Source: Bacteroidota bacterium (GTDB lineage Bacteria > Bacteroidota > Bacteroidia > 2-12-FULL-35-15). From it: 64,000 nt of DNA. Location: assembly GCA_947479085.1 (NCBI GenBank), contig CANJYB010000020.1, positions 1 through 64,000 on the forward strand, given 5' to 3'. This document shows, in pieces, positions 11,268-21,979 of this stretch. A program made the translations under genes and the position numbers. Position 1 is the first letter of the stretch. Each line of letters opens with the position of its first letter. The notes below the pieces were generated by a model, which ran no database searches, had not been told where the DNA came from, and was given only the letters and a program-made list of their open reading frames with translations.

Positions 11268-11699
11268 TTATTTTTCGATGGCTAAATTGTTTAATAAACT
11301 CACATCCACAATAAATTTATTTTTCAAAAGCTTCCGGCCGATTAAAACAGGATACCTCATTGTGCCTCTGTCGGTCAACGAAATTACAGATTTAATTCTT
11401 TTGGGTCCTATTTTAATTACTGTTTTTATGATGTATCTTTTTTCTGTTTCACCAAAAGAATTTTTTATTTCTTTCTGCGAATATTCTGTAAACTTTTGTT
11501 CCACGTTGTTGTATTCAGGATGAGACGGGTCGAGAAAATAAAAATACAAGACCCCCGATTCCTCACGTATAGTGTGGCAATGCAAGACAGAAGTATACGC
11601 ACCGGTATCTATCTTTGCCTCTATTCCAAACAAATTCAATTCAGGAAAATCAATTATTTCTCTTCGCCCTATTACTAATTTTTCACTTTCTGAAGTCAT
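11268..11699 (-). CDS. RimK/LysX-type retropepsin-like (ATP-dependent zinc protease family) protein
   Basis: [33 protein letters not shown]. Confidence 0.85.
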   Translation of the reverse strand: MTSESEKLVIGRREIIDFPELNLFGIEAKIDTGAYTSVLHCHTIREESGVLYFYFLDPSHPEYNNVEQKFTEYSQKEIKNSFGETEKRYIIKTVIKIGPKRIKSVISLTDRGTMRYPVLIGRKLLKNKFIVDVSLLNNLAIEK

Positions 11700-11794
11700 T
11701 GCTTATAAAATTCATCCGCAAGATAAAAACTTTTAGTCAAAGATATAGTGGTAATTTTGCTTTGCTCGATATTTGAGAAGAGGAGCTATATAAT

Positions 11795-12880
11795 ATGAAA
11801 CAAATAAATTACATAATTGTCGGGCAGGGACTTGCCGGAACTATCCTTGCTCAAACTTTATTAAAACAAAACAAATCCATACTTGTAATTGATGAGCCTG
11901 CTCTTTCGAATGCATCGCGCATTGCAGCCGGACTATATAACCCTGTGGTATTTAAAAGGCTTGTAAAAAGCTGGATGGCTGATGAGTTGATTCCTTGCAT
12001 GGATGAGTTTTATGCAGGTGCCGAAAAGTTATTGAATCAAAAATTCTATTTCAAAAAAAGAATTGTAAAACCTTTTGCTGAAGAACAGGAAAGGACATTA
12101 TGGGAGAAAAAAGTAAACGAAGAAGTGGGTAGGTATTTAAGTGCCATTATTTTTGACCATTTTCAGAATGAAAGTATCCACAACCCACTTGGAGTTTCTG
12201 AAATACTTGAGGGTGGAAATTTGAATACTGCTTTGTTCTTAAATTGCTTTCGAAATTATTTTTCTCAAAATGATTGTTTATTGGAAGAAACTTTTGATTA
12301 CAACCGGGTTTCATTTTCTGAAAATAAAGTTGTTTACAAAGACATTGAAGCTGATAAAATTATTTTTTGTGAAGGATATAAAACCATTGACAACCCTTAC
12401 TTTTCATGGCTTCCGTTTAAATTAACCAAGGGAGAAATACTGACTGTAAAGATTCCCGATTTTAAAATAGACGATGAGTTTGTTTTGAACAAAGGAGTTT
12501 TTATTTTACCCCTGGGAAATAATATTTATAAAGTAGGTGCTACTTATGAATGGAATGATTTGACTGAAAAAACTACTGAAAAAGGAAAACTGGAACTGGA
12601 AGACAAACTGAAAAAAGTAATTAAACTTCCATTTGAAATTATTGACCAACAGGCCGGAATAAGACCTACTGTGCTGGACAGGCGCCCCCTGATTGGCATT
12701 CACTCGGAAAATAATAAGTTGGCTGTATTTAATGGAATGGGAACTAAAGGAGTGATGCTGGTTCCTCATTTTGCAAACCAGTTTGCTGATTTTTTGATTA
12801 ATAATATCCCTTTAAATAAGGAAGTGGATATTGATAGATTTAATAAAAGTGGAGTAAAATTGGAACGCAGATTATCATGA
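11795..12880 (+). CDS. FAD-dependent oxidoreductase (DAO family)
   Basis: IIVGQGLAGTILAQ dinucleotide-binding motif; RPTVLDRRPLIG, FNGMGTKGVMLVP. Confidence 0.88.
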   Translation: MKQINYIIVGQGLAGTILAQTLLKQNKSILVIDEPALSNASRIAAGLYNPVVFKRLVKSWMADELIPCMDEFYAGAEKLLNQKFYFKKRIVKPFAEEQERTLWEKKVNEEVGRYLSAIIFDHFQNESIHNPLGVSEILEGGNLNTALFLNCFRNYFSQNDCLLEETFDYNRVSFSENKVVYKDIEADKIIFCEGYKTIDNPYFSWLPFKLTKGEILTVKIPDFKIDDEFVLNKGVFILPLGNNIYKVGATYEWNDLTEKTTEKGKLELEDKLKKVIKLPFEIIDQQAGIRPTVLDRRPLIGIHSENNKLAVFNGMGTKGVMLVPHFANQFADFLINNIPLNKEVDIDRFNKSGVKLERRLS

Positions 12881-13025
12881 TTCTTCAGAATAAAAAATGA
12901 TTTCTTCTTTGGGGAGAGTTTATGATTTGATTTATGATTTCTGTCTTCGACAGTTATGATTGGGTAATTGAAAGAATGACTTTAAAATCAGAAACTCATT
13001 TTTTGTTTTTAATTCTTTTAATTTC

Positions 13026-13595
13026 TTACTGGCTCAATTCCACATCCACCGAAAAATTCTCTGGATGTTTTCCTTTAATGTTTTTATAAAAATCCATGAT
13101 TTCCTTCATGTCTTTTTTAAAATCTCCGGTGGGATAAATCACCTTAAATATACCGCACTCGCGCTTTTCATAATCCATAAATCCTAAGCCGATAGGAACA
13201 TTGGCTTTAAGTGCCACATAATAAAATCCTGTTTTCCATTTCTCTCTTCTGCTTCGGGTTCCTTCGGGGGTAATTACCAGTCTTAAAATTTCATGATGGT
13301 TAAATAATTCGGCCATCGACTCCACTGCTCCTTTTTGCTCCCCGGCAATATTTTTGGCATCCCTGTCTATGGCAAGCGCACCACATTTTATCATCAATCG
13401 TTTGAACGGAAACCGAAGCCACTCTTTTTTTATGGCAAAACGGGGATGAAGTTTCATAAACCTTACCGCTCCCATGCCGTAAACAAAATCCCAATTACTT
13501 GTATGAGGTGCTACCACTACCACACATTTATTCACCTCATCGGATATATTGTGGGTTACTTTCCACCCCCCAAGTCTGAATACTATTTTAAACAT
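13026..13595 (-). CDS. 1-acyl-sn-glycerol-3-phosphate acyltransferase family protein
   Basis: APHTSNWDFVYG, TPEGTRSRREKWKTGFYYVA. Confidence 0.88.
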   Translation of the reverse strand: MFKIVFRLGGWKVTHNISDEVNKCVVVVAPHTSNWDFVYGMGAVRFMKLHPRFAIKKEWLRFPFKRLMIKCGALAIDRDAKNIAGEQKGAVESMAELFNHHEILRLVITPEGTRSRREKWKTGFYYVALKANVPIGLGFMDYEKRECGIFKVIYPTGDFKKDMKEIMDFYKNIKGKHPENFSVDVELSQ

Positions 13596-13721
13596 TTTTC
13601 AAAATAAAATGCGAAAGTATAGTTTTTAGATTAAACACAGACAAAAGGTTTTTACAATAAAAATCCTTTGAAAATATTAATGGGTTCTCCATTAATTTTT
13701 AATCCGGAATACCCAAATTTC

Positions 13722-13931
13722 AAACTATGTCACTGAAACGCCAAACTATGTCACTGAAGGAGCAAACTGTGTCACTGAAACGATAAACTGTGTCACTGAA
13801 GGACTAAACTGTGTCACTGAAACAGTAAACTGTGTCACTGGAGGAGCAAACTGTGTCACTGAAACCATAAACTGTGTCACTGAAGGACTAAACTGTGTCA
13901 CTGAAACGGTAAACTGTGTCACTGATGAAAT
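13722..13931. repeat. Array B: ten 21-bp units in alternating (42-bp) register
   Basis: Starts 13722, 13743, ..., 13911, all exactly 21 bp apart. Core AAACTRTGTCACTG; odd units 1-9 continue GAAAC, even units 2-8 continue with a GAAGGA-like sequence (unit 10 diverges). Central GTG-T-CAC dyad. Outer IR AAATTTCA (13715-13722) / TGAAATTT (13926-13933). Confidence 0.95.
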
Positions 13932-14282
13932 TTAAGGCTTTAAGAAACAAGAAGCTGATAAGTAACTGATAAAAAACAAGTTGCTTTTCGTTTGAAAATG
14001 TCTTTCCATCCTATTTGCTTAAAACAACACCTTGTTTTTCTTAAAATTATGTAAAGTTAACCCTCCCGGAATCCGCAATCAGGTGGCTGGCTTTTCAAAA
14101 ATAAAAAAAACAGATGCAACCTTTTTGCTAAAAAATGACTCTATAACATTAGAAACAACTGCCATTTTAAGGAACAGAGTGTTTTTAAAGGAGGAAATCA
14201 GTTTAATAAACCTGAAAACTCTTTGTCTTTGGCAATAGATTTTGATACTTTTGCAGGTAAATTACAATGAACCACTATTTTA

Positions 14283-16436
14283 ATGAACTTTTTAAGAAAT
14301 AAAAAAACGCTTTTTGCCTGTTTACTGTTTTCTGTTTCCATCATTTCAAAAGCACAATTAACAACCAGCAATGCAATGACACCGGCTCAGTTAGTTCAAA
14401 ATGTATTATTGGGAACAGGAATTACTGCAACTAATATTACCTATACGGGGGCTCCGCTGGCCCGGGGAACATTTAATGGCTCCACTTCCAATCTTGGTTT
14501 GGCAACCGGTGTACTTCTTTGTACCGGTCATATAAATAACGCTTGTGGACCTAACAATAACTCCAGCATTACTAATGTAAATGGATTACCCGGTGATGCA
14601 GATTTAAATATCATAACCGCTCCGGCAGTTAGCCATGATGCCTGCATTCTTGAGTTTGATTTTATTCCAAGGTCCGATACCGTTAAGTTTCGCTATATTT
14701 TTGGTTCGGAAGAATATATGGAATATGTAAATTCTCCACCATTACCAGCTACTGTGAATGATGGTTTTGGATTTTTTATCAGCGGACCTGGTATTACAGG
14801 GCCATTCAGCAACAATGCTAAAAATATTGCACTGGTTCCGGGAACTGCATTGCCTGTTACCATGTATAATCTGAGTTTAAATAATAATGGTCAATACTAT
14901 TTTGATAATGGAGACGGTGCCGGAACAGGCACTGCACCTGATGGATTGACTATTCAATATGATGGATTTACCGTTCCATTAACAGCTATCTCTGCTGTGC
15001 AATGCGGGCAAACTTACCATATTAAAATAGCAATCGGAGATGCATTTGATTCGTCCATCGATTCAGGAGTGTTTTTAGAGGCAGGAAGTTTTTCCAGCCC
15101 CGAACAAATTGTGGTTACTTCCAATGCATTTATGGCCGGACAACCAACTATAAATGACACTTTGCTTTACGAGGGTTGCGGAAAAGCAAGAATTCATTTT
15201 CAACGATTGGGTACCGCCTGCAATTTAATTTATCCTGATACTGTTTATTATACCATCAGTGGAACAGCCACTAACGGAGTTGATTATACTGCCATTGGTG
15301 ACAGCGTTCTGTATGCTTCCAATATTGATACTGCATCCATTCTTTTAAATATAAATCCGGATGCATTAACAGAAGGCAATGAAACCGTTACTCTGAATGT
15401 GGTTAATTCAACACCACCGGCTTCCATCACTTTTACCATTATCGACTCTCCACCGTTAACGGTAAACCTAGACCCGGATGCAACGTTTTCCTGTCCTCCA
15501 GCGAGTATGCAGATTACTGCAGCTACTGCTGGAGGAACTCCTCCTTACCAATACAGTTGGGTAAATGCAACAAGTTCGATTTTTACTGCCACCATAAATC
15601 CGCAACAAACCTCCACCTATTATGTAACAGTGTCTGATGGATGTGGTAATACAGCAACCGACAGCATGCACATTATTGTAACAGCTTATGTACCCATGCA
15701 GTTGACCGTATCGAACGACACTGCTATTTGTTACGGAGATGTGGTTACCCTGAAAACACAGTTAACAGGAGGAAGATCAAACTTTACTTATAACTGGACT
15801 CCCGGTGGTTCTTCTTCCGATTCATTAAGGGTGAGTCCATCCAATACTACGCTTTACACCGTCACAGTTACCGACCAATGCAATCAATCCGTTACCGGCA
15901 CAGTTACAGTAAGCACTCAACCTATTCAGGCATTGTTTTATTTTAACCAGGTAACTAATCAGAATGTGCAGTTTAATAATGCATCAACCGGAGCGACCAA
16001 TTATCATTGGAATTTTGGTGATGGTTCTGCCGATTCGGTTTCCTATGAATTGAATCCTACCCATTATTTTTCACATGATGGAACTTTTATTGTTTCTCTC
16101 GTGGTGACCAATGCGCAGGGTTGCAAAGATTCTGCTTTTCAGACACTGGTAATTCTGCCCGATTTTTATTTTTATTTCCCAAATTCTTTTTCTCCAAATG
16201 ATGATGGAAAAAATGATACATTTACAGGCTATGGCATTGGTATTAAGTCTTTTCAAATGACAATTTATAACAGGTGGGGAGAATTAATATATATTACAAA
16301 TGATATTACAAAAGGTTGGGACGGCACTTATTTAGGGGCAGAAGCAGAGGCAGGAGTATATGTTTGTATTTTCGATTTAGAAACATTTAATAAAAAAGAA
16401 GTCAAAAAAATAGGAAACGTTAACTTAGTGAGATAA
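14283..16436 (+). CDS. choice-of-anchor L domain / PKD protein with gliding-motility (T9SS type B) C-terminal domain
   Basis: Signal peptide, FRYIFGSEEYMEYVN, FNFGDGS-type PKD, C-terminal PNSFSPNDDGKNDTF...YNRWGELIY. Confidence 0.88.
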   Translation: MNFLRNKKTLFACLLFSVSIISKAQLTTSNAMTPAQLVQNVLLGTGITATNITYTGAPLARGTFNGSTSNLGLATGVLLCTGHINNACGPNNNSSITNVNGLPGDADLNIITAPAVSHDACILEFDFIPRSDTVKFRYIFGSEEYMEYVNSPPLPATVNDGFGFFISGPGITGPFSNNAKNIALVPGTALPVTMYNLSLNNNGQYYFDNGDGAGTGTAPDGLTIQYDGFTVPLTAISAVQCGQTYHIKIAIGDAFDSSIDSGVFLEAGSFSSPEQIVVTSNAFMAGQPTINDTLLYEGCGKARIHFQRLGTACNLIYPDTVYYTISGTATNGVDYTAIGDSVLYASNIDTASILLNINPDALTEGNETVTLNVVNSTPPASITFTIIDSPPLTVNLDPDATFSCPPASMQITAATAGGTPPYQYSWVNATSSIFTATINPQQTSTYYVTVSDGCGNTATDSMHIIVTAYVPMQLTVSNDTAICYGDVVTLKTQLTGGRSNFTYNWTPGGSSSDSLRVSPSNTTLYTVTVTDQCNQSVTGTVTVSTQPIQALFYFNQVTNQNVQFNNASTGATNYHWNFGDGSADSVSYELNPTHYFSHDGTFIVSLVVTNAQGCKDSAFQTLVILPDFYFYFPNSFSPNDDGKNDTFTGYGIGIKSFQMTIYNRWGELIYITNDITKGWDGTYLGAEAEAGVYVCIFDLETFNKKEVKKIGNVNLVR

Positions 16437-16454
16437 TTAAAAAACAATAAAAAA

Positions 16455-18404
16455 ATGAAATCAAAAATTACATTTCTAAAAAAAATGGGATTGGTTGTAC
16501 TTACGGTATTGTCAGTTTCAGCAAAAGCACAATTAACGGTTAATGGCACTCTCACACCACTTCAATGGGTACAAAATTATCTTGTCGGAACAGGGATAAC
16601 TGTAAGCAATGTGACTTATACCGGTCTTGCTGCTGCAAGTGGTACTTTTAATGGTTCAGCCTCTAATGTTGGTTTTGCTTCCGGGGTTCTATTAACGTCC
16701 GGTACTATTCAGGATGCCGTTGGTCCAAACAATCTGCAATTCGTGTCTTCTGACAATGCTTTGCCTGGTGATCCTGATTTGGATGCAATTATGAATCCAA
16801 CATCAAGTAATGATGCCTCTGTTCTGGAATTTGATTTTATTCCGGTATCCGATACGGTTAAATTCCGATATGTGTTTGGCTCTGACGAATACATGGTTTT
16901 TGCAAATACCGGTATTAGTGATGGATTTGGCTTTTTTATCAGTGGACCGGGAATAACTGGGCCGTATTCAAATAACTCCAAAAACATTGCGCTTATTCCC
17001 GGAACATCTACACCGGTTACTATTGATAATGTAAATTTGAATTTTAATCCCCAGTATTACATTGACAATGGAAATGGTATTGGATCAGGAACCGCTCCTG
17101 ACGGAGCATCTGTTCAATACAATGGTTTTACTGTTCCGCTTACAGCTATTTCGGCCGTTCAATGTGGCCAAACATACCATATTAAAATTGCTATCGGAGA
17201 TGGTTCTGATGGAATTTATGATTCAGGTGTATTTCTGGAAGCCGGGAGTTTTTCCAGTACCGGAGTTCAGATTATTCCTGAGATTAGTTACGGAGGCCCT
17301 AATGATTCTACATTATACGAGGGTTGCGGTTTAGCTTGTATTTATTTTGTAAGAACATCCGGACTGGTCAATGCAGATACAATTACTGTAAATATTAGTG
17401 GAAGTGCGGTAAATGGTGTGGACTATAATACAGGAGTTGTGGGTGTGCCACTCCCAACTCAATTAATTTTTGCTGCCGGACAGGATTCTATCCAGTATTG
17501 CATAAATGCAGTTGCAGATGGAGTTACCGAAGGGCTAGATACTATTCACTTATCCATTATTCAGACAGGACCTTGTCAACAAACAACTACCGATGCCAAC
17601 ATTTATCTGAATGAACATCCTCCCCTTACCATGCTAACTTCCGGAGATACTACTTTATGTAATTTTGGTGGAATGGTTCAGTTGAATTCTATAGTTACAG
17701 GTGGAGTAGAACCTTATACCTATGTATGGACAGGTGGAGCATCCCCGATTTCTAATCCTACATTAAACGTAACATCCTCGACCACATTTACAGTTACAGT
17801 GAACGATGCCTGCAACGGCAACCCTGATCCAACACCCTCAATTTCTGATACTGTGAGAGTCGATGTAATTCTGATTAATGATATGACTGTAAGTGTAGGA
17901 AGTGATGTAACTGTTTGCCCCGACACACCAATAAATTTTTATGCTATTGCAACAGGGGGAGCCACTTCTGAACCATATAATTATTTTTGGGGAAGTAGTA
18001 TCGGTGCTGATTCTTTGTCAAATTATTATCTTTTGAATACCGTTTCACCCGGGCAATCTTCCGGTACTTATTATGTAACAGTCACTGACTATTGTTTTAA
18101 CACCCGTAGCGATACCGTTTCTGTAACAGTGGAGCAAAGCTGTGGTCTTGCATTCCCTAACATAGTTACTCCTGATGGAGCAGGAACCATATTAAATGAT
18201 TTGTTTTATATTGACGGCCTCGATAAGTTTCCTGGAAGCGCATTGGTAATTTATAATCGCTGGGGAAGTAAACTTTACGATAACAGCAATTATTCGAACG
18301 ATTGGAGTGGAAGTAAATATTCTGATGGTACATATTATTATGTTCTTACCGTTTCTGATGGAAGGTCTATTCCCGGATTTTTTCAGATAGTGAGAAGTAA
18401 ATAA
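16455..18404 (+). CDS. choice-of-anchor L domain protein with gliding-type C-terminal domain (paralogue of the preceding gene)
   Basis: Shares FGFFISGPGITGP, NIALIPGTSTPVTI, FTVPLTAISAVQCGQTYHIKIAIGD with 14283..16436. Confidence 0.88.
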   Translation: MKSKITFLKKMGLVVLTVLSVSAKAQLTVNGTLTPLQWVQNYLVGTGITVSNVTYTGLAAASGTFNGSASNVGFASGVLLTSGTIQDAVGPNNLQFVSSDNALPGDPDLDAIMNPTSSNDASVLEFDFIPVSDTVKFRYVFGSDEYMVFANTGISDGFGFFISGPGITGPYSNNSKNIALIPGTSTPVTIDNVNLNFNPQYYIDNGNGIGSGTAPDGASVQYNGFTVPLTAISAVQCGQTYHIKIAIGDGSDGIYDSGVFLEAGSFSSTGVQIIPEISYGGPNDSTLYEGCGLACIYFVRTSGLVNADTITVNISGSAVNGVDYNTGVVGVPLPTQLIFAAGQDSIQYCINAVADGVTEGLDTIHLSIIQTGPCQQTTTDANIYLNEHPPLTMLTSGDTTLCNFGGMVQLNSIVTGGVEPYTYVWTGGASPISNPTLNVTSSTTFTVTVNDACNGNPDPTPSISDTVRVDVILINDMTVSVGSDVTVCPDTPINFYAIATGGATSEPYNYFWGSSIGADSLSNYYLLNTVSPGQSSGTYYVTVTDYCFNTRSDTVSVTVEQSCGLAFPNIVTPDGAGTILNDLFYIDGLDKFPGSALVIYNRWGSKLYDNSNYSNDWSGSKYSDGTYYYVLTVSDGRSIPGFFQIVRSK

Positions 18405-18440
18405 ACCGTTTACTTATTATAAGTAAAAACAACAACCTCA

Positions 18441-20588
18441 ATGAGAATAAAGCAGTATCTCATATTAATTATGTTCGCTGCTTTTTCAATAAAAAGTTTC
18501 GCCACCCATATTGTGGGTGGCGAAATTTATTATGATTGTTTGGGAAACAACAATTATAAAATCACACTCAAAATTTACAGGGATTGTTGTCCCACTTGCG
18601 CTCCCTTTGATAGCCCTGTTCCCTATTTAGGATTATTTAATAGTGCAGGAGGACTTATTGATACTATTAATATGGGAATTCCTGTTATCACTCCGCTTCA
18701 GAATACAATCGTAAATCCATGTTATTCTTTTCCTAATAATGTTTGTGTGGAAGAAGGGATGTATACCAAGACTATTAACCTGCCTCCCATTCCCGGAGGA
18801 TACGTAATGTCTTATCAAAGGTGTTGCAGAAATTCTTCGATTCTTAATATAGCGAATGCTTCAAATGTTGGCTCAACTTATCAAATCCCGATTTTAGATA
18901 ATTCTATAGTTAACTGTAACAGTTCACCCCGTTTTACCTACTTTCCTCCACTTTTTGTATGTGTGGGGATGCCTTTGGTATTTGATAATTCTGCTACTGA
19001 CCCAAATGGAGATTCTTTATATTATGATATGTGCGAACCATTTGAAGGTGCAGACCCTAATGCTCCTCAACCTGTGCCACCTGCCGCTCCTCCTTATAAT
19101 TTTGTAACCTATAGTCCTCCTTACTCAGGTTCTTATCCGATGAGTTCTTCGCCTGCTTTTACCATTAATCATTTTACGGGTCTCCTAACAGGAACCCCTA
19201 ATATGATTGGCCGATGGGTGGTAGGGATTTGCGTTAAAGAATACCGTAACGGAGTTTTGCTTACTACCAACAAAAGAGATTTTCAGTTTAATGTAACCAA
19301 CTGTCCCATTATTTCAGCATCCACAATTCCTAAACAAACCACTTTTTGTTTTGGTTATACTGTTAATTTTTCAAATTCGAGCATCAATGCCTTCAGTTAC
19401 CACTGGGATTTTGGCGACCCTACCTCCACTGCTGATACTTCCAATATTTCCAATCCTTCCTGGACCTATGCGGATTCAGGTGTTTACGTGGTAACTTTAA
19501 CTATTAATATGGGTACCCCTTGCTCTGATACTGGGCAAACTACCTTTTATATTTATCCTCATCTTGCACCTGTCTTTACTCCACCGCCCGGACAATGTGT
19601 TTACGACAATCATTATAATTTTACTGTAGGTGGCGATTACATGGGCAACGGAACTTTTACCTGGAATTTTGGTCCTCATGCTACACCATCTAGCAGTACG
19701 CTCGAGAATCCAACCAATATAGTTTTTGATTCTGTTGGCTCGTTTCCCGTCACCATTACTGTTGCAGAAAATGGTTGTTCGGCCAATTATACTGCTAATG
19801 TGATAGTCTATCCTAAACCGGATGCTGATTTCGATATGGTTTCAACGGTAGCCTGTGCGCTGCATCCTGTTTATTTTGCTGATAGTTCTCATGCTGACAC
19901 CCCTCTTTCTTACGCATGGAACTTTGGTAACAATACTTCTTCCAACCAGCAAAATCCAAGTGCTATATACCAACTGCCCGGAAATTATAACGTTTCGCTG
20001 ATAGTAACCACCATGCATGGCTGCAAAGACACAGTTAATAAGGTCAATCCTTTGCAGGTATTTCCTTTACCGACTGCTGCCTTTGTGGTAACGCCTACTG
20101 ATACTTCCATTTTTTATCCTGATGTGGCCATGACCGACCATAGTGTCTCTGCGGTAAGTTGCGAAGTTTTCTGGGGCGATGGCACCACAGGAACCAATTG
20201 TAATGGTCTTCATTCTTATACCAAACCTGGCATCTATCCCATTACACAGGTGGTCACCAATATTTACGGTTGTACCGACACGGCAAGGTCGCAGGTTATC
20301 ATCCGTCCCGAATTCCGCTTTTGGGTGCCCAATGCTTTTACCCCGGGAGGCGATGGTTTGAACGAGGTATTTAAGCCTGTACTCATTGGTGTTCACGACT
20401 ACCAGTTTTCCATTTTCAACCGCTGGGGAGAAAAACTATTTGAAACCACCGACCTGAATGAAGGTTGGAATGGAACTTATAAAGAAAATGAAGCCGCTTC
20501 GGATGTATTTGTTTACAAAATAACTTTTAGAGATGATGTAGAAAACCTGTTTCATCAATATATAGGAAGTGCAACATTGATAAGATAA
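18441..20588 (+). CDS. PKD-domain protein with gliding-motility-associated C-terminal domain
   Basis: THIVGGEIYYDCLG N-terminus, PKD repeats, PNAFTPGGDGLNEVF...FNRWGEKLF. Confidence 0.88.
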   Translation: MRIKQYLILIMFAAFSIKSFATHIVGGEIYYDCLGNNNYKITLKIYRDCCPTCAPFDSPVPYLGLFNSAGGLIDTINMGIPVITPLQNTIVNPCYSFPNNVCVEEGMYTKTINLPPIPGGYVMSYQRCCRNSSILNIANASNVGSTYQIPILDNSIVNCNSSPRFTYFPPLFVCVGMPLVFDNSATDPNGDSLYYDMCEPFEGADPNAPQPVPPAAPPYNFVTYSPPYSGSYPMSSSPAFTINHFTGLLTGTPNMIGRWVVGICVKEYRNGVLLTTNKRDFQFNVTNCPIISASTIPKQTTFCFGYTVNFSNSSINAFSYHWDFGDPTSTADTSNISNPSWTYADSGVYVVTLTINMGTPCSDTGQTTFYIYPHLAPVFTPPPGQCVYDNHYNFTVGGDYMGNGTFTWNFGPHATPSSSTLENPTNIVFDSVGSFPVTITVAENGCSANYTANVIVYPKPDADFDMVSTVACALHPVYFADSSHADTPLSYAWNFGNNTSSNQQNPSAIYQLPGNYNVSLIVTTMHGCKDTVNKVNPLQVFPLPTAAFVVTPTDTSIFYPDVAMTDHSVSAVSCEVFWGDGTTGTNCNGLHSYTKPGIYPITQVVTNIYGCTDTARSQVIIRPEFRFWVPNAFTPGGDGLNEVFKPVLIGVHDYQFSIFNRWGEKLFETTDLNEGWNGTYKENEAASDVFVYKITFRDDVENLFHQYIGSATLIR

Positions 20589-20739
20589 AGCGTTATTTCA
20601 GGTGATTTTTCTTTGTCTTTTTACTTTTTTAAGCTTCCGGTATATTATAATCAGCTGATTTTAACCAGCGAAAGAATGAAAATCCAGGTTCTTTGAGATA
20701 ATTACTTTAGAAATAAAAGTGCAAAAAATAGTGGAGCCT

Positions 20740-21009
20740 CCTGTGTTCGAGCGCAGGGCGTCCCACTGTTTAGTGGATAGGCCTGCACACATGAGCAGGA
20801 CATGCTACTATTTAGTAGATAAGCCTGCACACATGCTCAGGACGTCCCCCTGTTTAGTAGATAGGCCTGCACACATGAGCAGGATGTTCCACGGTTTAGT
20901 GGATAAGCCTGCGCTCAAGCGCAGGACATGCCACTATTTAGTAGATGAGCCTGCACTCGAACACAGGACGTTCCACTGTTTAGTGGAATATCCTGCACAC
21001 ATGCGCAGG
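20740..21009. repeat. Array C: 42-bp units each carrying two hairpins
   Basis: Hairpin CCTGC...GCAGG starts at 20740, 20782, 20824, 20866, 20908, 20950, 20992 (exact 42-bp period). Second hairpin CCACTGTTTAGTGG lies between them. Dyad centres are 21.0 bp apart within the unit. Confidence 0.95.
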
Positions 21010-21215
21010 CGGTATTTGAATTCTAAAACCTTTTAAATCTCACAAACGAATATCTTTCACCACGAAAAGAATCTTAGTTTTTCTTTGAATTCAGAAGAGA
21101 TTTCTGCGATAAATCCTCCTGCAAATCATACTTTGGTAATACTTTGTTAATTATTAATTAACACATGCTGTTCAACTAATTCGGATATTTACATCGTTTT
21201 TAAAACAAAAACCAA

Positions 21216-21899
21216 ATGAGTACAGCAGCAAAAATTTTATTAGTGGATGATGAAACAGATATACTGGAATTTCTTTCCTATAATCTGAAAAAGGAAGGAT
21301 ACGATGTATATACCGCCACTAATGGCAATGAAGCCATTGCCATTGCAAAAAAAGTGAGCCCCCAGCTTATTATTCTTGATGTGATGATGCCGGATATGGA
21401 TGGAATAGAAACCTGCAGGGAGATACGTGCTTTACCCGGTTTAAAAGATGTAATGGTGGCATTCCTTACTGCCCGCAACGAAGATTACTCGCAGATAGCA
21501 GGTTTTGAGGTAGGTGCAGATGATTATATTAATAAACCCATTAAGCCCCGCGTATTAAGCAGCCGGATAAAAGCCCTCCTTAGAAGAGGAACCACAGAAG
21601 TTGCAACTGGTGATAAAACAACAGACCTGGGTGGAATAAAAATTGACAGAGAACGATTTGTAGTGATAAAAGATGGAAAGGAGTTCAACCTGCCTAAAAA
21701 AGAATTCGAATTAATGGAACTACTGGCTTCCAAGCCCGGAAAAGTGTTCACCCGCGATGTTATTCTTGATAAAGTTTGGGGAGGAGATGTGGTGGTAGGC
21801 GACAGAACCATTGATGTTCACGTTCGCAAACTCCGCGAAAAACTCGGTGACGATTACATCAAAACAGTAAAAGGAATCGGTTACAAATTTGAGTTTTAA
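21216..21899 (+). CDS. OmpR/PhoB-family response regulator
   Basis: Receiver LLVDDETDILEFL, LDVMMPDMDG, winged-helix VGDRTIDVHVRKLREKLG. Confidence 0.93.
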   Translation: MSTAAKILLVDDETDILEFLSYNLKKEGYDVYTATNGNEAIAIAKKVSPQLIILDVMMPDMDGIETCREIRALPGLKDVMVAFLTARNEDYSQIAGFEVGADDYINKPIKPRVLSSRIKALLRRGTTEVATGDKTTDLGGIKIDRERFVVIKDGKEFNLPKKEFELMELLASKPGKVFTRDVILDKVWGGDVVVGDRTIDVHVRKLREKLGDDYIKTVKGIGYKFEF

Positions 21900-21979
21900 T
21901 AGTTCCCTGTTAAAATTTAGAGATTAGAATTTTCAGCTTCCAACCTATTCTTTTTGTTTCTTTGTAAAAATCTTTTACA

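Noticed and set aside
20719-21036. 105-aa ORF over array C
   Set aside because: Same artefact of a 42-bp period; hairpin conservation explains the sequence better than coding.
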